Positions 10,385 to 21,241 of a stretch of DNA of 64,000 nt are shown here, in pieces. Under the pieces are notes generated by a model. That model did no database searches, was not told the origin of the DNA, and worked only from the letters and a program-made list of their open reading frames with translations. Origin of the DNA: Lateolabrax maculatus. Its lineage: Eukaryota; Chordata; Actinopteri; Acropomatiformes; Lateolabracidae. Within the stretch, counting starts at the first letter, position 1, and every line of letters starts with the position of its first letter. The stretch is from NCBI GenBank assembly GCA_031216445.1, contig CM062200.1, positions 20,877,501 through 20,941,500 of the forward strand, in the 5' to 3' direction. Position numbers and translations under genes: made by a program.

Positions 10385-12670
10385 TAAAGATTACTACAAT
10401 TATCATTAAAAGGTAACCAGGAATTATTAATTTAAAGGGAGACCTGGCCAGGTTAATTTCACTCATATTCACTCTTGCTCTTAAATTAAACATCCAAAAG
10501 TATTCTTACACGATCACTCTACTAATAGTCATAATAATTGGTAGAATACTTGATTATGAATTAACATCAATAAGCTACAACAGATAAAATGCTGGTGACA
10601 ATTTTGTTCTTTGTTTGAATGGTCAACAGCTAAAGAAGCCTAGGTACGAGTCAGATTGTGTCTAGAATTGAATTAAGAGATAATTGCACATAACGGGTTG
10701 GGCGTGTCTTTGCAGGTTTGGGGTGGGAACAGGTTTTTGAAACTGGACCTGTGCAGTCTCCAACTCAAGCACCTGGAGGAAGCCTTTGTGAACACAGCAA
10801 CAACTTGTAGGCTAACCTCCATGTAAAGCCAATCTTTTAGTCATATGAAAATCTAGGTGGACAACATTAGAAAGACCTTTGCATATAATGCATTCCAATT
10901 AAACACCAGCACAAACTGCATCCTTCAAAATTGCCACAGAATTGAATCAACATCTCTCTGACATCATCTGATAGGGAGGTAGGGTTTATTGGAAGGCTGT
11001 TGATTTGGATTGCATTAGATTATAGAGGAGTAACTATTTTTCTGATCATTGTATATATGTTTTGATGTATAAATATTACTTCTGCTTTCTTACTTCTGCA
11101 AAAACTCCAAGGTTGCTCCTTGGGCTGCTGGGTATGAGATGTTCAGGCAGAAGTAGGTGGCAAACATCGACGCAACAGCATCCGTGAAGCAGGTGATGTG
11201 GCTATTCAAAATGGTCTGGTCCACAGATAACTTGCAGTACTCTGCTGCCAAAAGAGAACTTCCTGTAGTACAAATACACAAGAGAGGAGAGGAGAGCTCA
11301 AAGACCATGAAGTCCAATATATAATAACATAATTCTCTGTTGATAGACTGTACCACTCCTGGATGCTTAAGTTAATTAATGTAGAGAAGGAAGATCCAAA
11401 CTCGGATATGCAGGGATGGAGTCAATAGATTTAGTCCATATTTACAGCCATTCCATGTTCATAATTTTTAATTTTCTTTTTTCAGGCCAACCAGGACACT
11501 TGCATTCAACATTAAAATAAGGTAATAATTATCAGTGTAAAGACCAAAAAAGACACATTCTGTGCAATACAGACATGTACTCACCAGAAGGGAACAACTT
11601 ATCAGACTTGCGGGGAGGACTTACCAACACATCTCTTTTGCCTTAAGGACACACAATACTGTTATGTCTTGTATTATATTTTGCTACTGTAACATGATAT
11701 AGCTTTATTTGGAGATAATAATTCAACCCTGGAAAATGATATACTTATGGTATATATCTCTTACTATGCCTATTTTCTTAATATGAAAGTTGCATTATGC
11801 ATAACTTAAAACACATACTTCCTCACTTCCACTGCCTTTACGATATGAAGAAAGTCACTCTCTTAGATGTAGTTCATGTCCTCAAGGTCGTGGACTCCTA
11901 ATTCCAGAAGAACCCTTAGTTTTGGAAGAGTGGATTAATGAAAGAGGCAAGAGCACTTCCTCCATCCATGACTATACAGTAGAGATGAGACAGACTTATA
12001 GTTTGGTTTTTCAGATCATTGTTTATGTATAATTTTATGTATAATTCAAGTAAGCAGTGAGAGGGGCTTGAATGCCTCTGGCCTATACAGTCATCTGCAG
12101 GTAAATGACATAGAAAACCAATCAGTGTAACATTTCCAGTCATCTCTGAGGAATAGCCCTCACTGCCATTGCTCATACACTGGCTGTGTTTACTGCAACA
12201 CTTATTAAGTATATGTAGATCGCAGCTTCACTTTTGGCATTGTGTTGGAATGGACTCATACAGTCAGAACTTTGTACAATTCAGTAGTTCCAGGTATATT
12301 TAACATAGTGTGGTTTTGTTCAAAATAGAATATATATGATACAGTATTAGTATTCTGGCAGATCTGTGTATAGTCTGGATTCATTTTTACATTTGTCAAC
12401 AATGTTATGTTTCAGTGAAATGAATGTCCCAAAAAGCTTGTAGGCACCACAACTATGACAAGTGTAACACTCACCTTTATAGCTCAACGTTACCCCTTGA
12501 CGTCAACAACTCACACAACTTATCTGCTGAGAGAAAGAAAAACAAGTCTATGTGAGTGTAGGGGAGATCTGAATTAAAAAATCTGCCAAAATGTATTTAA
12601 CATAAACTACTGTGTGTATAGGTTAAACAGTCAATTCCACTTCAACCATATTAGCTATGCCAGAGACTGG
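10385..12670. other. Intergenic stretch, no confident gene
   Basis: AT-rich sequence. Apart from the possible exon relic at 11090-11262, nothing is recognisable. An 86-codon minus frame at 11916-12176 has no known motif. Confidence 0.5.
11090..11262 (-). pseudogene. Possible terminal exon relic of an expanded teleost protein family
   Basis: After a CTACAG acceptor (plus 11263-11268) an open segment reads SSLLAAEYCKLSVDQTILNS, then ITCFTDAVASMFATYFCLNI and SYPAAQGATLEFLQK before TAA at 11090-11092. The pattern MF..YF.LNI.YP....TLEF.Q resembles the C-terminal end of a multi-copy group of fish proteins that I cannot name with confidence. No neighbouring exons were found, so it may be a relic, a repeat-borne piece or coincidence. 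Confidence 0.3.
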
Positions 12671-13082
12671 TAGCCTGGCATCGCCAGACTAATTTGCAAA
12701 TGCGTATTAGTCTGGAACCTCTCAGTTAATTTTTGATTTCCAAGGGGCGTTATCGATGGGTGGAGACAACCAATCAGAGCAGTGAAGCGCCGTCCTGTTG
12801 GACGGTACGTCCTGTCAGAAACTCGGCAAACACACATTTCTTATCTACATGAAGTTAAAGGGCAGTTGTTTGTTCTTCTTTTAGAGAAAATTTACCGTCC
12901 AGTCCGTTTCATAGTGCCGCTGCAGCCGGCCTGCTGAACGTTCTGTATCGGCAGCGCCATCTTGGATATTTACAAAGATACCTGGAAGATACAGGAAAGT
13001 CGGTTTGAATGGGAGAGGGGCCAGGCGTATCTGCCAGAGCAAATGAAACATGAGCTTGCAGATTCATATGGTTCCCATGCTA
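12671..13082. mobile_element. TAGCCTGG-family element with near-perfect 9-bp target duplication
   Basis: Inverse orientation to the 41387 copy. Starts TAGCCTGGCATCGCCAG, has the subterminal AGACTAAT/ATTAGTCT pair, and ends GGTTCCCATGCTA. Flanking 9-mers are AGAGACTGG (12662-12670) and AGAGAGTGG (13083-13091), 8 of 9 identical. 412 bp, no coding region: non-autonomous. Confidence 0.8.
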
Positions 13083-13690
13083 AGAGAGTGGACTCTCCAC
13101 TCAACAATATGAAAGGTGAGACTTCAGTTAACTATATATAATATGACCGGTCATTAAGTAGTTTGCTTACTAATGCTAGTAAGCTTGAGCTTGGTACACT
13201 TGGTCATTTTACCTCCCTGGACATTGGTGCTTGTTTTTAGAAACAGTTTTAGAAGGTCCATGGTGACTATCCGGAAGTAAACACATTAACACTGGTTGCT
13301 CTTGTAACGTCAATGTCCGTTTGTCCAACTTGTCAGTTTTCCACCTGGGTTTAATGAACCCCTTTCCTCCCCCGATTTTGCATCCATTGCTGGTCATTTA
13401 ATAAAAGTCCTCGCTTCTCTTCCAAAACATCACACTAACAAGTGAAGGGACATATAGTGATCATGGGCAAGATTCACATGCTTGTGACAAAAATATAATT
13501 TTTTTTATTTATTTTTTGGCAAACGTATCTGCAAAACAGTTCAGTACATAGTGCAGTCTAAATCTAACTCGTTCATTTTAAGATATTATACAATACTGAT
13601 GCTGTTCATTGCTTTGCAAGTGTGTGTACAAAAATAAACAAGTGTGAACAAACATTGACTGATTTGGTAGATCAACTAAGAGAAAATTTT
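13083..13690. other. Intergenic stretch, nothing recognised
   Basis: AT-rich sequence without exon, RNA or repeat signatures that I could identify. Confidence 0.5.
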
Positions 13691-14425
13691 ATAATTTCCA
13701 AATTCCAATTAAAATCTTGGTTAAATTTTTGTGTCCTACAGCTCAGAGCTGTACACGCTGGGACACTCATTTTATAAAAATTCAGAAAGATGCAGAAAAA
13801 CTATTCCATGCATTTGTTACTTCTAGGTTGGATTATTGTAATTCCTTATTATCGGACTGCCCAGATAAGTCTCTAAAGACTCTCCAGCTGATCCAGAATG
13901 CAGCTGTACGTGGACTGACAGGAACTAGCAAAAGAGAACATATTTCTCCAATATTAGCTTCTCTGCACTGGCTCCCTGTAAAATCCAAAATAGAATTTAA
14001 AATCCTCCTCTTCACTTACAAAGCTTTTATTGGTCAGGCACCATCATATCTTAAAGAGCTGATAGTACCGTATTACCCCACTAGAGCACTACGCTCACAG
14101 AATGCAGGGTTACTTGTGGTACCTAAAGTCTCTAAAAGTAGAATGGGAGCCAGAGCCTTTAGTTATCAAGCTTCTCTTCTGTGGAACCAGCTCCCAATTT
14201 GGGTTTGAGAGGCAGACACCCTCTTTTAATTTAAGAGTATGGTTCCTCTCCCTCTCTATCCGTACGAATTCCTATCCCACTACTTCCCAGTAGTTCTTGT
14301 GTTTTCTGTGCTTTTTCGCCTTCTCACTTTCTGCAGGTATTTCTGCCTCAGGAGCTGTAGAGTCTGGACCTGTGATTGCTGGCCGTCTACTGCCCCCATG
14401 TTCCTGCTCCACACTCACTGCTGCA
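13691..14425 (+). mobile_element. L2/Rex-like LINE fragment, C-terminal part of the reverse-transcriptase ORF
   Basis: Plus-strand frame ending at 14208 contains FHAFVTSRLDYCNSLLSDCP, LKTLQLIQNAAVRGLTG, ISPILASLHWLPVKSKIEF and GARAFSYQASLLWNQLPI. This is the well-known region after the RT catalytic core in fish LINEs of the L2/Rex/CR1 assemblage. The 5' part with the YADD box is missing. After the stop, LINE-type 3' sequence continues to about 14425. An unusually long open piece for a relic, but 5'-truncated and so inactive. Confidence 0.85.
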
Positions 14426-15945
14426 GTTATTATTATTATTAGTCTGATTTGTTGTCTGTCCTTTGTCAGCTTGTTCGTTGATTTGAGAAAGAAGAGTCTC
14501 AGAGATATCCAATTCTCAGTTTAACATTTATTACAGCAATTGGAGAGTCAAAAAAGTCTTGTACAAGGATCTCCTCTATTCAGAATGTCACAGACAGCAT
14601 GGAGCTGTCCTTTGTCTTCCTCCTAGAAGAGAGTGCTCACCTTAACATTACACAAAGTTTTAAATTGAAATGTGCAACTATCTGATTGGTCAAAAAAGGT
14701 GGGAGGGTACCGTGATTTAGACTTTGGCCTCTCCATGTTGGTGCACTAGGCTGGTCCCAGCCTCTTGACACTTGGATCCACCAATCCAAGGAGAAAGAGC
14801 CCTAAGGAGGAGAAAACCCTACACTTCCTCTGCATCTTGCTTTGCTAACTCTGCTCCTCACCTTCTAACTGGTACTTCTTCTTATCATGACAATAGTACA
14901 TGACGTTTCTGTTCCTTTGTGTGGATGTAAGCGTAGTGTAACAGATAGGCAAATTTTGTTGCTGTGTGTGTTGGAGGTCTGTGAAGCTGGAGTCCCAAAG
15001 AAGTTGATGCCATCCGCATTTTTATGTAAGTTTGCTGTGTGGTTGTGAAAAGTGGTTAATTTAGTTTTCTCTGTAGAGATGGTAGGAATGCTTGTATTAA
15101 GGAGTTTACGCTGTAGAGATGGTAGGAATGCTTGTGTTGTATAAACCTTGGAAATTTGACTCGGTTATAGAGTTGCTTGCCTCTTCCTAGCCTTAGAATC
15201 TGACTTACTCTTCCATTTCAGATTACAATGTAATGTCTTGATGAATGATAATTCCCACATTTCCTACAGTAATTCTGGAGGCTTAGGGTTGCTAACTGAT
15301 CGGTTTCATGTGGCTTTCTTGATTAATATAACTGGGTTATCATCTCTGTGACGTTCAACAATGAACGTTTATGGAGTGCTTCCTAATAATTTAATAAAAT
15401 TGCCAAAAGGAAGCATATATAAGGTGAATAAAATTGGTCCAAGCAAAGAATCTTGTGGAACTCCATGACTAACTTTGGTGTGCATGGAGGATTCATTGTT
15501 AACGTACAAAATAAAATTGATAGCAAACTAGTTAAACACAGTTTAAAAGACTAGAGTGAGAGAGAGAAAAGCTTGTGGCTCTTATCTGAGACAAACTCAA
15601 ACAGACTCAAAAGTGTGAAACATAAACCAAAGCAGTACAGTGACACTTTATGTTCACTTCAAAGATGTCCCACATCTACTGGTGATAATTCATGCTTCAC
15701 GTTTGCTTCATGAACAGTTAACCCTCCAGACCCCAGAACAAGTTTACATGTTGCTGCAGTTCACTGACAATCTCTCTTAATTAAGCATTTTTCTACTCAA
15801 TTCAAACAAATAGCTCTATCTCAAAAACTGGAAGATATTGACGGTCACAAGTTATTCTCATTTTAAAATAAAACTTCCTGTTTAATCTGATACCAGATAT
15901 GTGGCATGTGTAGCTTTTTAGACCACACGCAGCTGTTCTGTGAAG
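14426..15945. other. Intergenic stretch, mostly unidentified
   Basis: Contains a short direct repeat (TGTAGAGATGGTAGGAATGC at 15073-15092 and again at 15112-15131). No gene signature seen. Confidence 0.5.
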
Positions 15946-16410
15946 AGGATGAGCTGAGGAGAAACCTTTTTAAACTTTAACTTCTAGAGGCAAACCATGA
16001 ATCCAACCCAGAGATAACTCACCATCAGAACAATAAGCTTCTGTTGAAGTCACCTGTATTTTTTTGTTTGCGCGAACGCGCGCGCACACACGCACACGCG
16101 CATTCGCGAACGCGCGCTCGCACGCTAGCACTCGCAGGCGCGCGAATACACGCGCATGCGCGAAGACACTCGCGCGCACGCGCCGAGGTCTGGGCTCACC
16201 CCCCCTCCTCAGACCTTATGCACCATGGATGTATAGTTATGCACACACAGCATCCTGAGTAACAGCAGAGGGGGAGGGGGGGCTGACTCTGTCCTGATCT
16301 ATACAGAGGATGAGCTGAGGAGAAACCTTTTAAATTTTAACTTTCAGAGAATCCAATCCCAAAAATAACTGGACCATCAGAACAATCACGTTCTGCTGAA
16401 GTCAGATATG
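15946..16410. repeat. Two diverged direct copies flanking a CG-rich tract
   Basis: AGGATGAGCTGAGGAGAAAC occurs at about 15946-15965 and 16307-16326, followed in both by related sequence (TTTAACTT, AATCCAA, ATAACT, CCATCAGAACAAT, CTGAAGTCA). The spacing of about 361 bp suggests an old tandem duplication, with the CG-rich tract lying in the first unit. Confidence 0.7.
16069..16190. repeat. Alternating purine-pyrimidine CG/CA tract, Z-DNA-prone
   Basis: About 120 bases dominated by GCGCGC, CACACG, ACGCGC and CATGCGCG steps, very rich in CpG inside AT-rich surroundings. Such alternating sequence favours left-handed DNA. The CpG retention is striking in a methylated vertebrate genome. Confidence 0.75.
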
Positions 16411-16920
16411 TAATTTTTATGTTTGTGGTGTTAAAACTGTGGACATAACAGGGAGGTAGAAATATAAGGAGAGAGAGAAAAGTCAGGGTGTTTCTGTTGT
16501 AAGTTTACATAAAGGCCTATGGAGAGCTTGCTGGTGCACAATGTAAAGCTAATTAGATTTCCTACGTTTTGTGAGTGAAATTGTGTCTGTAGAGTGAAAA
16601 TTGTAGGAGTAAGAGACTTTTTAAGAGAAATTTTAAGAAGAGTTTGCTGCAGCTCTCCACTCTAGGTCATGTGACTCCACTCTAACTAAATGCAATACAC
16701 ACCAATGGTGAAAATCTGGTCCCCATTCATTCCGAATGGACAGAAAAAAGCCTGTTCTATTGCGATTTGCGCGAACACTGTTTGGCCGATCTCTTATAAG
16801 ATTCATAGCCATCGATTCGAGATCGAGCTGCACATTTGGATGTATTTTTTGCGTATGTGCTTTCAAAGCTGTAGGAGGAGAAGCGCGGCGAAATACCAGG
16901 AAGAAACGGAATAGTAATAA

Positions 16921-17103
16921 TAATAATCATAAGTATGGAGGATAACAAGAGTGTGCCTTTGTGTTGTCACACAGCCGGCCCACTAATCATAAGTATGGAG
17001 GATAACAATAGTGTGCCTCTGTGTTGTCACACACCCGGCCCACTAATAAGTATGGAAGATAACAAGAGTGTGCCTCTGTGTTGTCACACAGCCGGTCCAT
17101 TAA
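16921..17103. repeat. Tandem repeat, about 60-bp unit, three copies
   Basis: Three units (start about 16925, 16985, 17044) of TAAGTATGGAGGATAACAA, GTGTGCCT, GTGTTGTCACACA and CCGGCC, with few substitutions; the third unit is 3 bases shorter. One frame (16935-17207) reads through as a repeated peptide containing VPLCCHTAGPLI. The unit lengths are multiples of 3, so the frame survives by arithmetic; I do not claim a gene. Confidence 0.85.
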
Positions 17104-17354
17104 TAAAAAATGGGGCAGGAGCTATTATATTGGAAAGTACACATAGTCATAATCAGTCTAAGAAGGACAGATCCTTCCACCAGGTGTCAATGTTGACCCT
17201 CACCTAATGGAAGCAAAAACTCAGGATGGAAGTGTAAATGGAAAACCACATTATTGATGCACATGGAGCCCCAGAACACCAGAACACATCACAAAGCAAC
17301 AGAGAAAACATTTATTCACCAAATGTAATCTTCCACAATGCTGTATTGTTTTTT

Positions 17355-18170
17355 TCAGAATCAGAATCGGGTTTATTGCCATGTAGGTTTTCACATACAA
17401 GGAGTTTGTTGTGGTGTATTGGTGCGTAACAAGTACAGACAAGTAGTGCAAAAGTCAACATAAGCATAAATATAAAGTAGTATTAAAATACTAGAGTACT
17501 AGTGCTAAATAGTAGTTAATATAATTTACAGTACAGAATATGAAAAAATATTACTAAATATGTGCAATATTTCTTTTTAAGATGAAGATGAAATAAAACT
17601 AAAACTGTCAGTGGGGGTCCCTGGACTTGTTAATCAGGTCAGCTGCAGATGGGAAGAAACTGTTCTTGAGGCGTGAGGTTTTGGTCCTGATGGACCACAG
17701 CCTCCTACCAGAGGGGAGAGTTTGTGTCTGGGGTGGGAGGGGTCGGCCACAATCTTCCCTGCACGCGTCAGGGTCCTGGAGAGATGGCAGATTGCAGTCA
17801 GTCACCCTCTGCAAATCGCGTATGATATGCTGCAGTCTGCCCTCATTCAGACTGTTGGACAGTCTGAATGTACAGTCCAAGCACGCCTGAAGGTATCCTC
17901 CACAGCCTCACTGGTCCACTGTTTTGATGTCCTCACGGCAGGTTTACAGAGCTTTAACTTCTGCCTGTAAGCAGGAATCAGGTGGACCATGACGTGGTCA
18001 GAGTTTCCCAGTGGAGCTCGGGGGATGGCGGGGTAGGCACTGCTAACTGTGGTGTAGCAGTGATCCAAGATGTTCTCCTCTCTGGTGGGGCACCTAATAA
18101 ACTGTTGGTATTTGAGGAGTTCATGTGTGAGATTTCCTTTTTTAAAGTGCCCAAGGACAATAACTAAGGA
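17355..18170 (-). mobile_element. L2/Rex-like LINE, internally deleted
   Basis: Minus strand, 5' to 3': an endonuclease-domain end (about 18120-17900) with LDHCYTT, PRAPLGNSDHVMVHLIPAY and RQKLKLCKPAVRTSKQWTSE, then directly a C-terminal ORF2 piece (about 17860-17610) with VTDCNLPSLQDPDA, GRRLWSIRTKTSRL and KNSFFPSAADLINKS. The RT in between is missing. Plus-strand CAGAATCAGAATCGGGTTTA (17358-17377) is the usual 3' end of this type in fish. The endonuclease end is the same family as the element at 47330-48830. Confidence 0.82.
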
Positions 18171-19116
18171 CGCTCAGTATCTGGTCGGCAAGCGTGCGCT
18201 GAACCTCCTTTTTAAAATATTTATGATGCAAGCTAGGCAGAAAATGTATGTTGTAGTCTCTGCTGCCTGGCCTGTCATTAGATGTGGGAATTTAGGGTGC
18301 TAAATGGAGCCTGTCTCTGAGAAGTAGAAGATTGACAAGTGTCAGTATTTATATAAGCATGTCATAGAGTATGATAACAAAAATATAGAGAAATGGAAGT
18401 GAAATGAAAATTTGTGTGATCCTTTACACAACAAAAAAAATGTTATTTTTAAGTTAGGGAAACTTCTTTTAATAGATACGTTTTAAAATTCTGAAGTGGT
18501 CCATTAATAAAGAAGATATTTCTACTTGTGCTGACTTTATTCTTCTACCGCGGAATAGGAATAGAACCTTCAAGGTGTAACCTGTAACCCATCACTTAAG
18601 AATATGGTCTGTTAATTGCAGTAGTTGCATGCTGTAATAGATTTACTAAGTGTGAAGAGGAGTAAACTTAATAAGTGTCAAACCACTGAATTAGTTATGA
18701 GCAAGACCTCACTTTAGAATGGGGAAGTTAGAAAGACTTAATTTAGATTTAGATTTTTTTGTGTTTTGTTACATAAGAATAGATATTAAGGGAGAATAAT
18801 TATTCTTATGGTACTACCACCTTATAAGTCCCATACTGAGCAAAGCAGTAATAATAATTTGCCTCAAAGGTAGGAAATTCTCCAGAGAGCACAGATCTTA
18901 AACACACCTGCAAGAATTGGGCCACAAAATATTCTGAAGTCAGGGTCACCTTTATTACCACAAAGATAAAAGACAAACAGTGATAAAAACATATCAAATA
19001 TAAAGATGAAAGAATATAAATCAACAGCATGTCAATAAAGATGGTATAAGTAGTAAGAGTAGTAGTTGTAATAAAGTATTAAAAAACAGAAACAAAGAAA
19101 TTAAGCTGTATGTCAA
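18171..19116 (-). other. 3' flank / possible 3'UTR of NCAPD3
   Basis: Region downstream of the NCAPD3 stop codon. A minus-strand AATAAA lies at 18956-18951, about 160 bases after the stop, a reasonable polyadenylation signal. Nothing else recognised. Confidence 0.4.
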
Positions 19117-19184
19117 CTAAACTTTAGATGATTTTTTCTTCTGGCGGAGAGGAGACAGCACATTCCACTGCCTCAGTCCAGGAG
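19117..19184 (-). CDS. NCAPD3: NCAPD3 last coding exon (stop codon)
   Basis: Reads PGLRQWNVLSPLRQKKKSSK then V and TAG (19119-19117). QWNVLSP matches human QWNVRSP near the C-terminus. The strong acceptor is GTTTCAG at 19187; two bases further in, a second AG (19185) is needed to keep phase from exon 32. Either the second AG is used or an exon is missing from the model. Confidence 0.8.
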
Positions 19185-21185
19185 CTCTGAAACACAGAAG
19201 AGAACTGAATTTTAAATCACACTTTCTTACACAGAAACCTTCTAACACATGGAATATAGAACAATGTTTAATACAATGTAATATTAGACAAACTTTACCA
19301 TTTAAATGAAGGTAAAATTAAAAAATCTAATTGAAATATCTAAGACTAACAACAGAGGCTGTTCTCTGTGAAAGGAACCGAGTGAAAAAACATGTCATTG
19401 AACAACATCAGTGCTGTGAGCACCACACACTAAATTCCATGCACCTCCCTTGTACTGTGGTGGAGGCACAAATCTTAGAAAAAAATCTCCAAACCTGGAC
19501 AAATAAAACCAAAATGATCTGCATGGAGAGATACTACTGGAGAGAAAAAAAAAAATACATATATATTTTATTTGTAAATTGGGTGAACCGACCCTGTAAA
19601 GGATAAGGCTGGTTCATATATTTTTTATATGGTCAACTAATCCAATGAAAAGACCCAAACCAACAATGTGTTAGATGCTCAATACTCTTTTGACTTCTTG
19701 TCTGTGGCTCTCAGGGTTGGTTTCTAATGAGAATGTAAATTTTAAAAAGGAAAATAATGCATTTGTTGGGGATTATTTTCAGCAGGGGATTAATCCACAT
19801 CTGGTGCTATAGTGAGTATCTGGGGCAGCAAAACTCAATGTGGGATTAAGTTGAAATAAATGTGTGTTCATGGTAATTAAGGAACATGTTACCCAGTGCA
19901 ACAGTTTGGCTCATTAATGTGCTTTTAATTGTTTTTCTAAAACAATTGTGCTCTATGGCACAGAGAAATAAGATATCAGGATACACATACAATACTTGTT
20001 AGTAGGATACATTAATTATTGTCATTTAATGATGGCATTACAAATTGTGAATATACCATGTTGGAAAAAGGAAATCTCAGACATACTATAATTATTTTAT
20101 TAAATGGTTAATGTTTAATTTACAAATGCTGGTTAAGACCACTAAAAAGACAGCTTTTATTATTTATACCTAGGAAAAAATAAATTTTCTGCACATTCCT
20201 TCAAACTACAAGTGAACGACTGCTATTATCTGTCTCCTCAACGACGATGAAAATGATCATGGTCATTGTTGTAGATGATTTTGTACACTTGTGTGATTGG
20301 GCATTCCTGCAACTAAATGTGACAAAGACGAATATGTTGTTGACGCTGGATAAGAGATACTGTACAGAGGCTATGCTGTTGCTAGGACAGCAATGGTTGA
20401 CGGCTTTCCTTGTTTGGATCTGATATCCAATAGAGTCATCACACATGCCAGGCTGAGTTAGGAATAACCCTATTTGGATATAGCGGAACTTATCAGTTCT
20501 GGGGAGGGTTAAATACTGAGCTTCAGGACACCATCTTCAGATTTGGGTAGCAGTACGCTGCGATTCACACGTGGTGTTTCCCTTTTCTCCTTGATTGAGC
20601 TTCAATAAATATTCCTGTGTAAGACATCCAGGTCTCCTGAAACTTCTTGTTAGAGTGAACCAGCTCTAAGATTTCCATCACATTAACATTCTCTATAATC
20701 TGCTAGCGCGGCAATCTCAATGTCAAGGCCAAAACTGCTTTTTTCGAATAAAGTCAAGGTCAGCAGTAAAATTCTAGGTGTCCAGCAAAGTAACCTCACT
20801 AACATTGTATCAGTCAGAACCCACCCCTTTCACTCGGAGTTTCAGAGCCTACCTTCTGGCGCTCATATTTCTCCTTCTAAAGAGCAATAGAGATAAAGGC
20901 ACTTATTCATTCTCACCACCATTTTCCTTCTGAACTCAGGCCAGGGAGGTAGAGAGTACTGATGCTGTTATTCTTTAATTATGATAATGGTGTAGGATAT
21001 TATCTAAGCAGAATTTGCAGAAGAGATGTGAATAGAAGGCTTCTTAATGAAAACTCAAAGTTGGGGAGAAGATTGGTTGTAAAATTAGCTCTGGAGACCA
21101 GTTGGCTGTAGGGTTGCAACGGTATGAGAATTGCACAGAATGATAACCGCCTCAGAAAATATCATGGTATATATGGTATTATACA

Positions 21186-21241
<56 letters not shown>

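Noticed and set aside
13717..14208. 163-codon open frame as a host gene
   Set aside because: Its sequence is the C-terminal part of a LINE reverse-transcriptase ORF.
16044..16262. Arg/His/Ala-rich frames over the CG tract
   Set aside because: Low-complexity translation of an alternating CG/CA tract on both strands.
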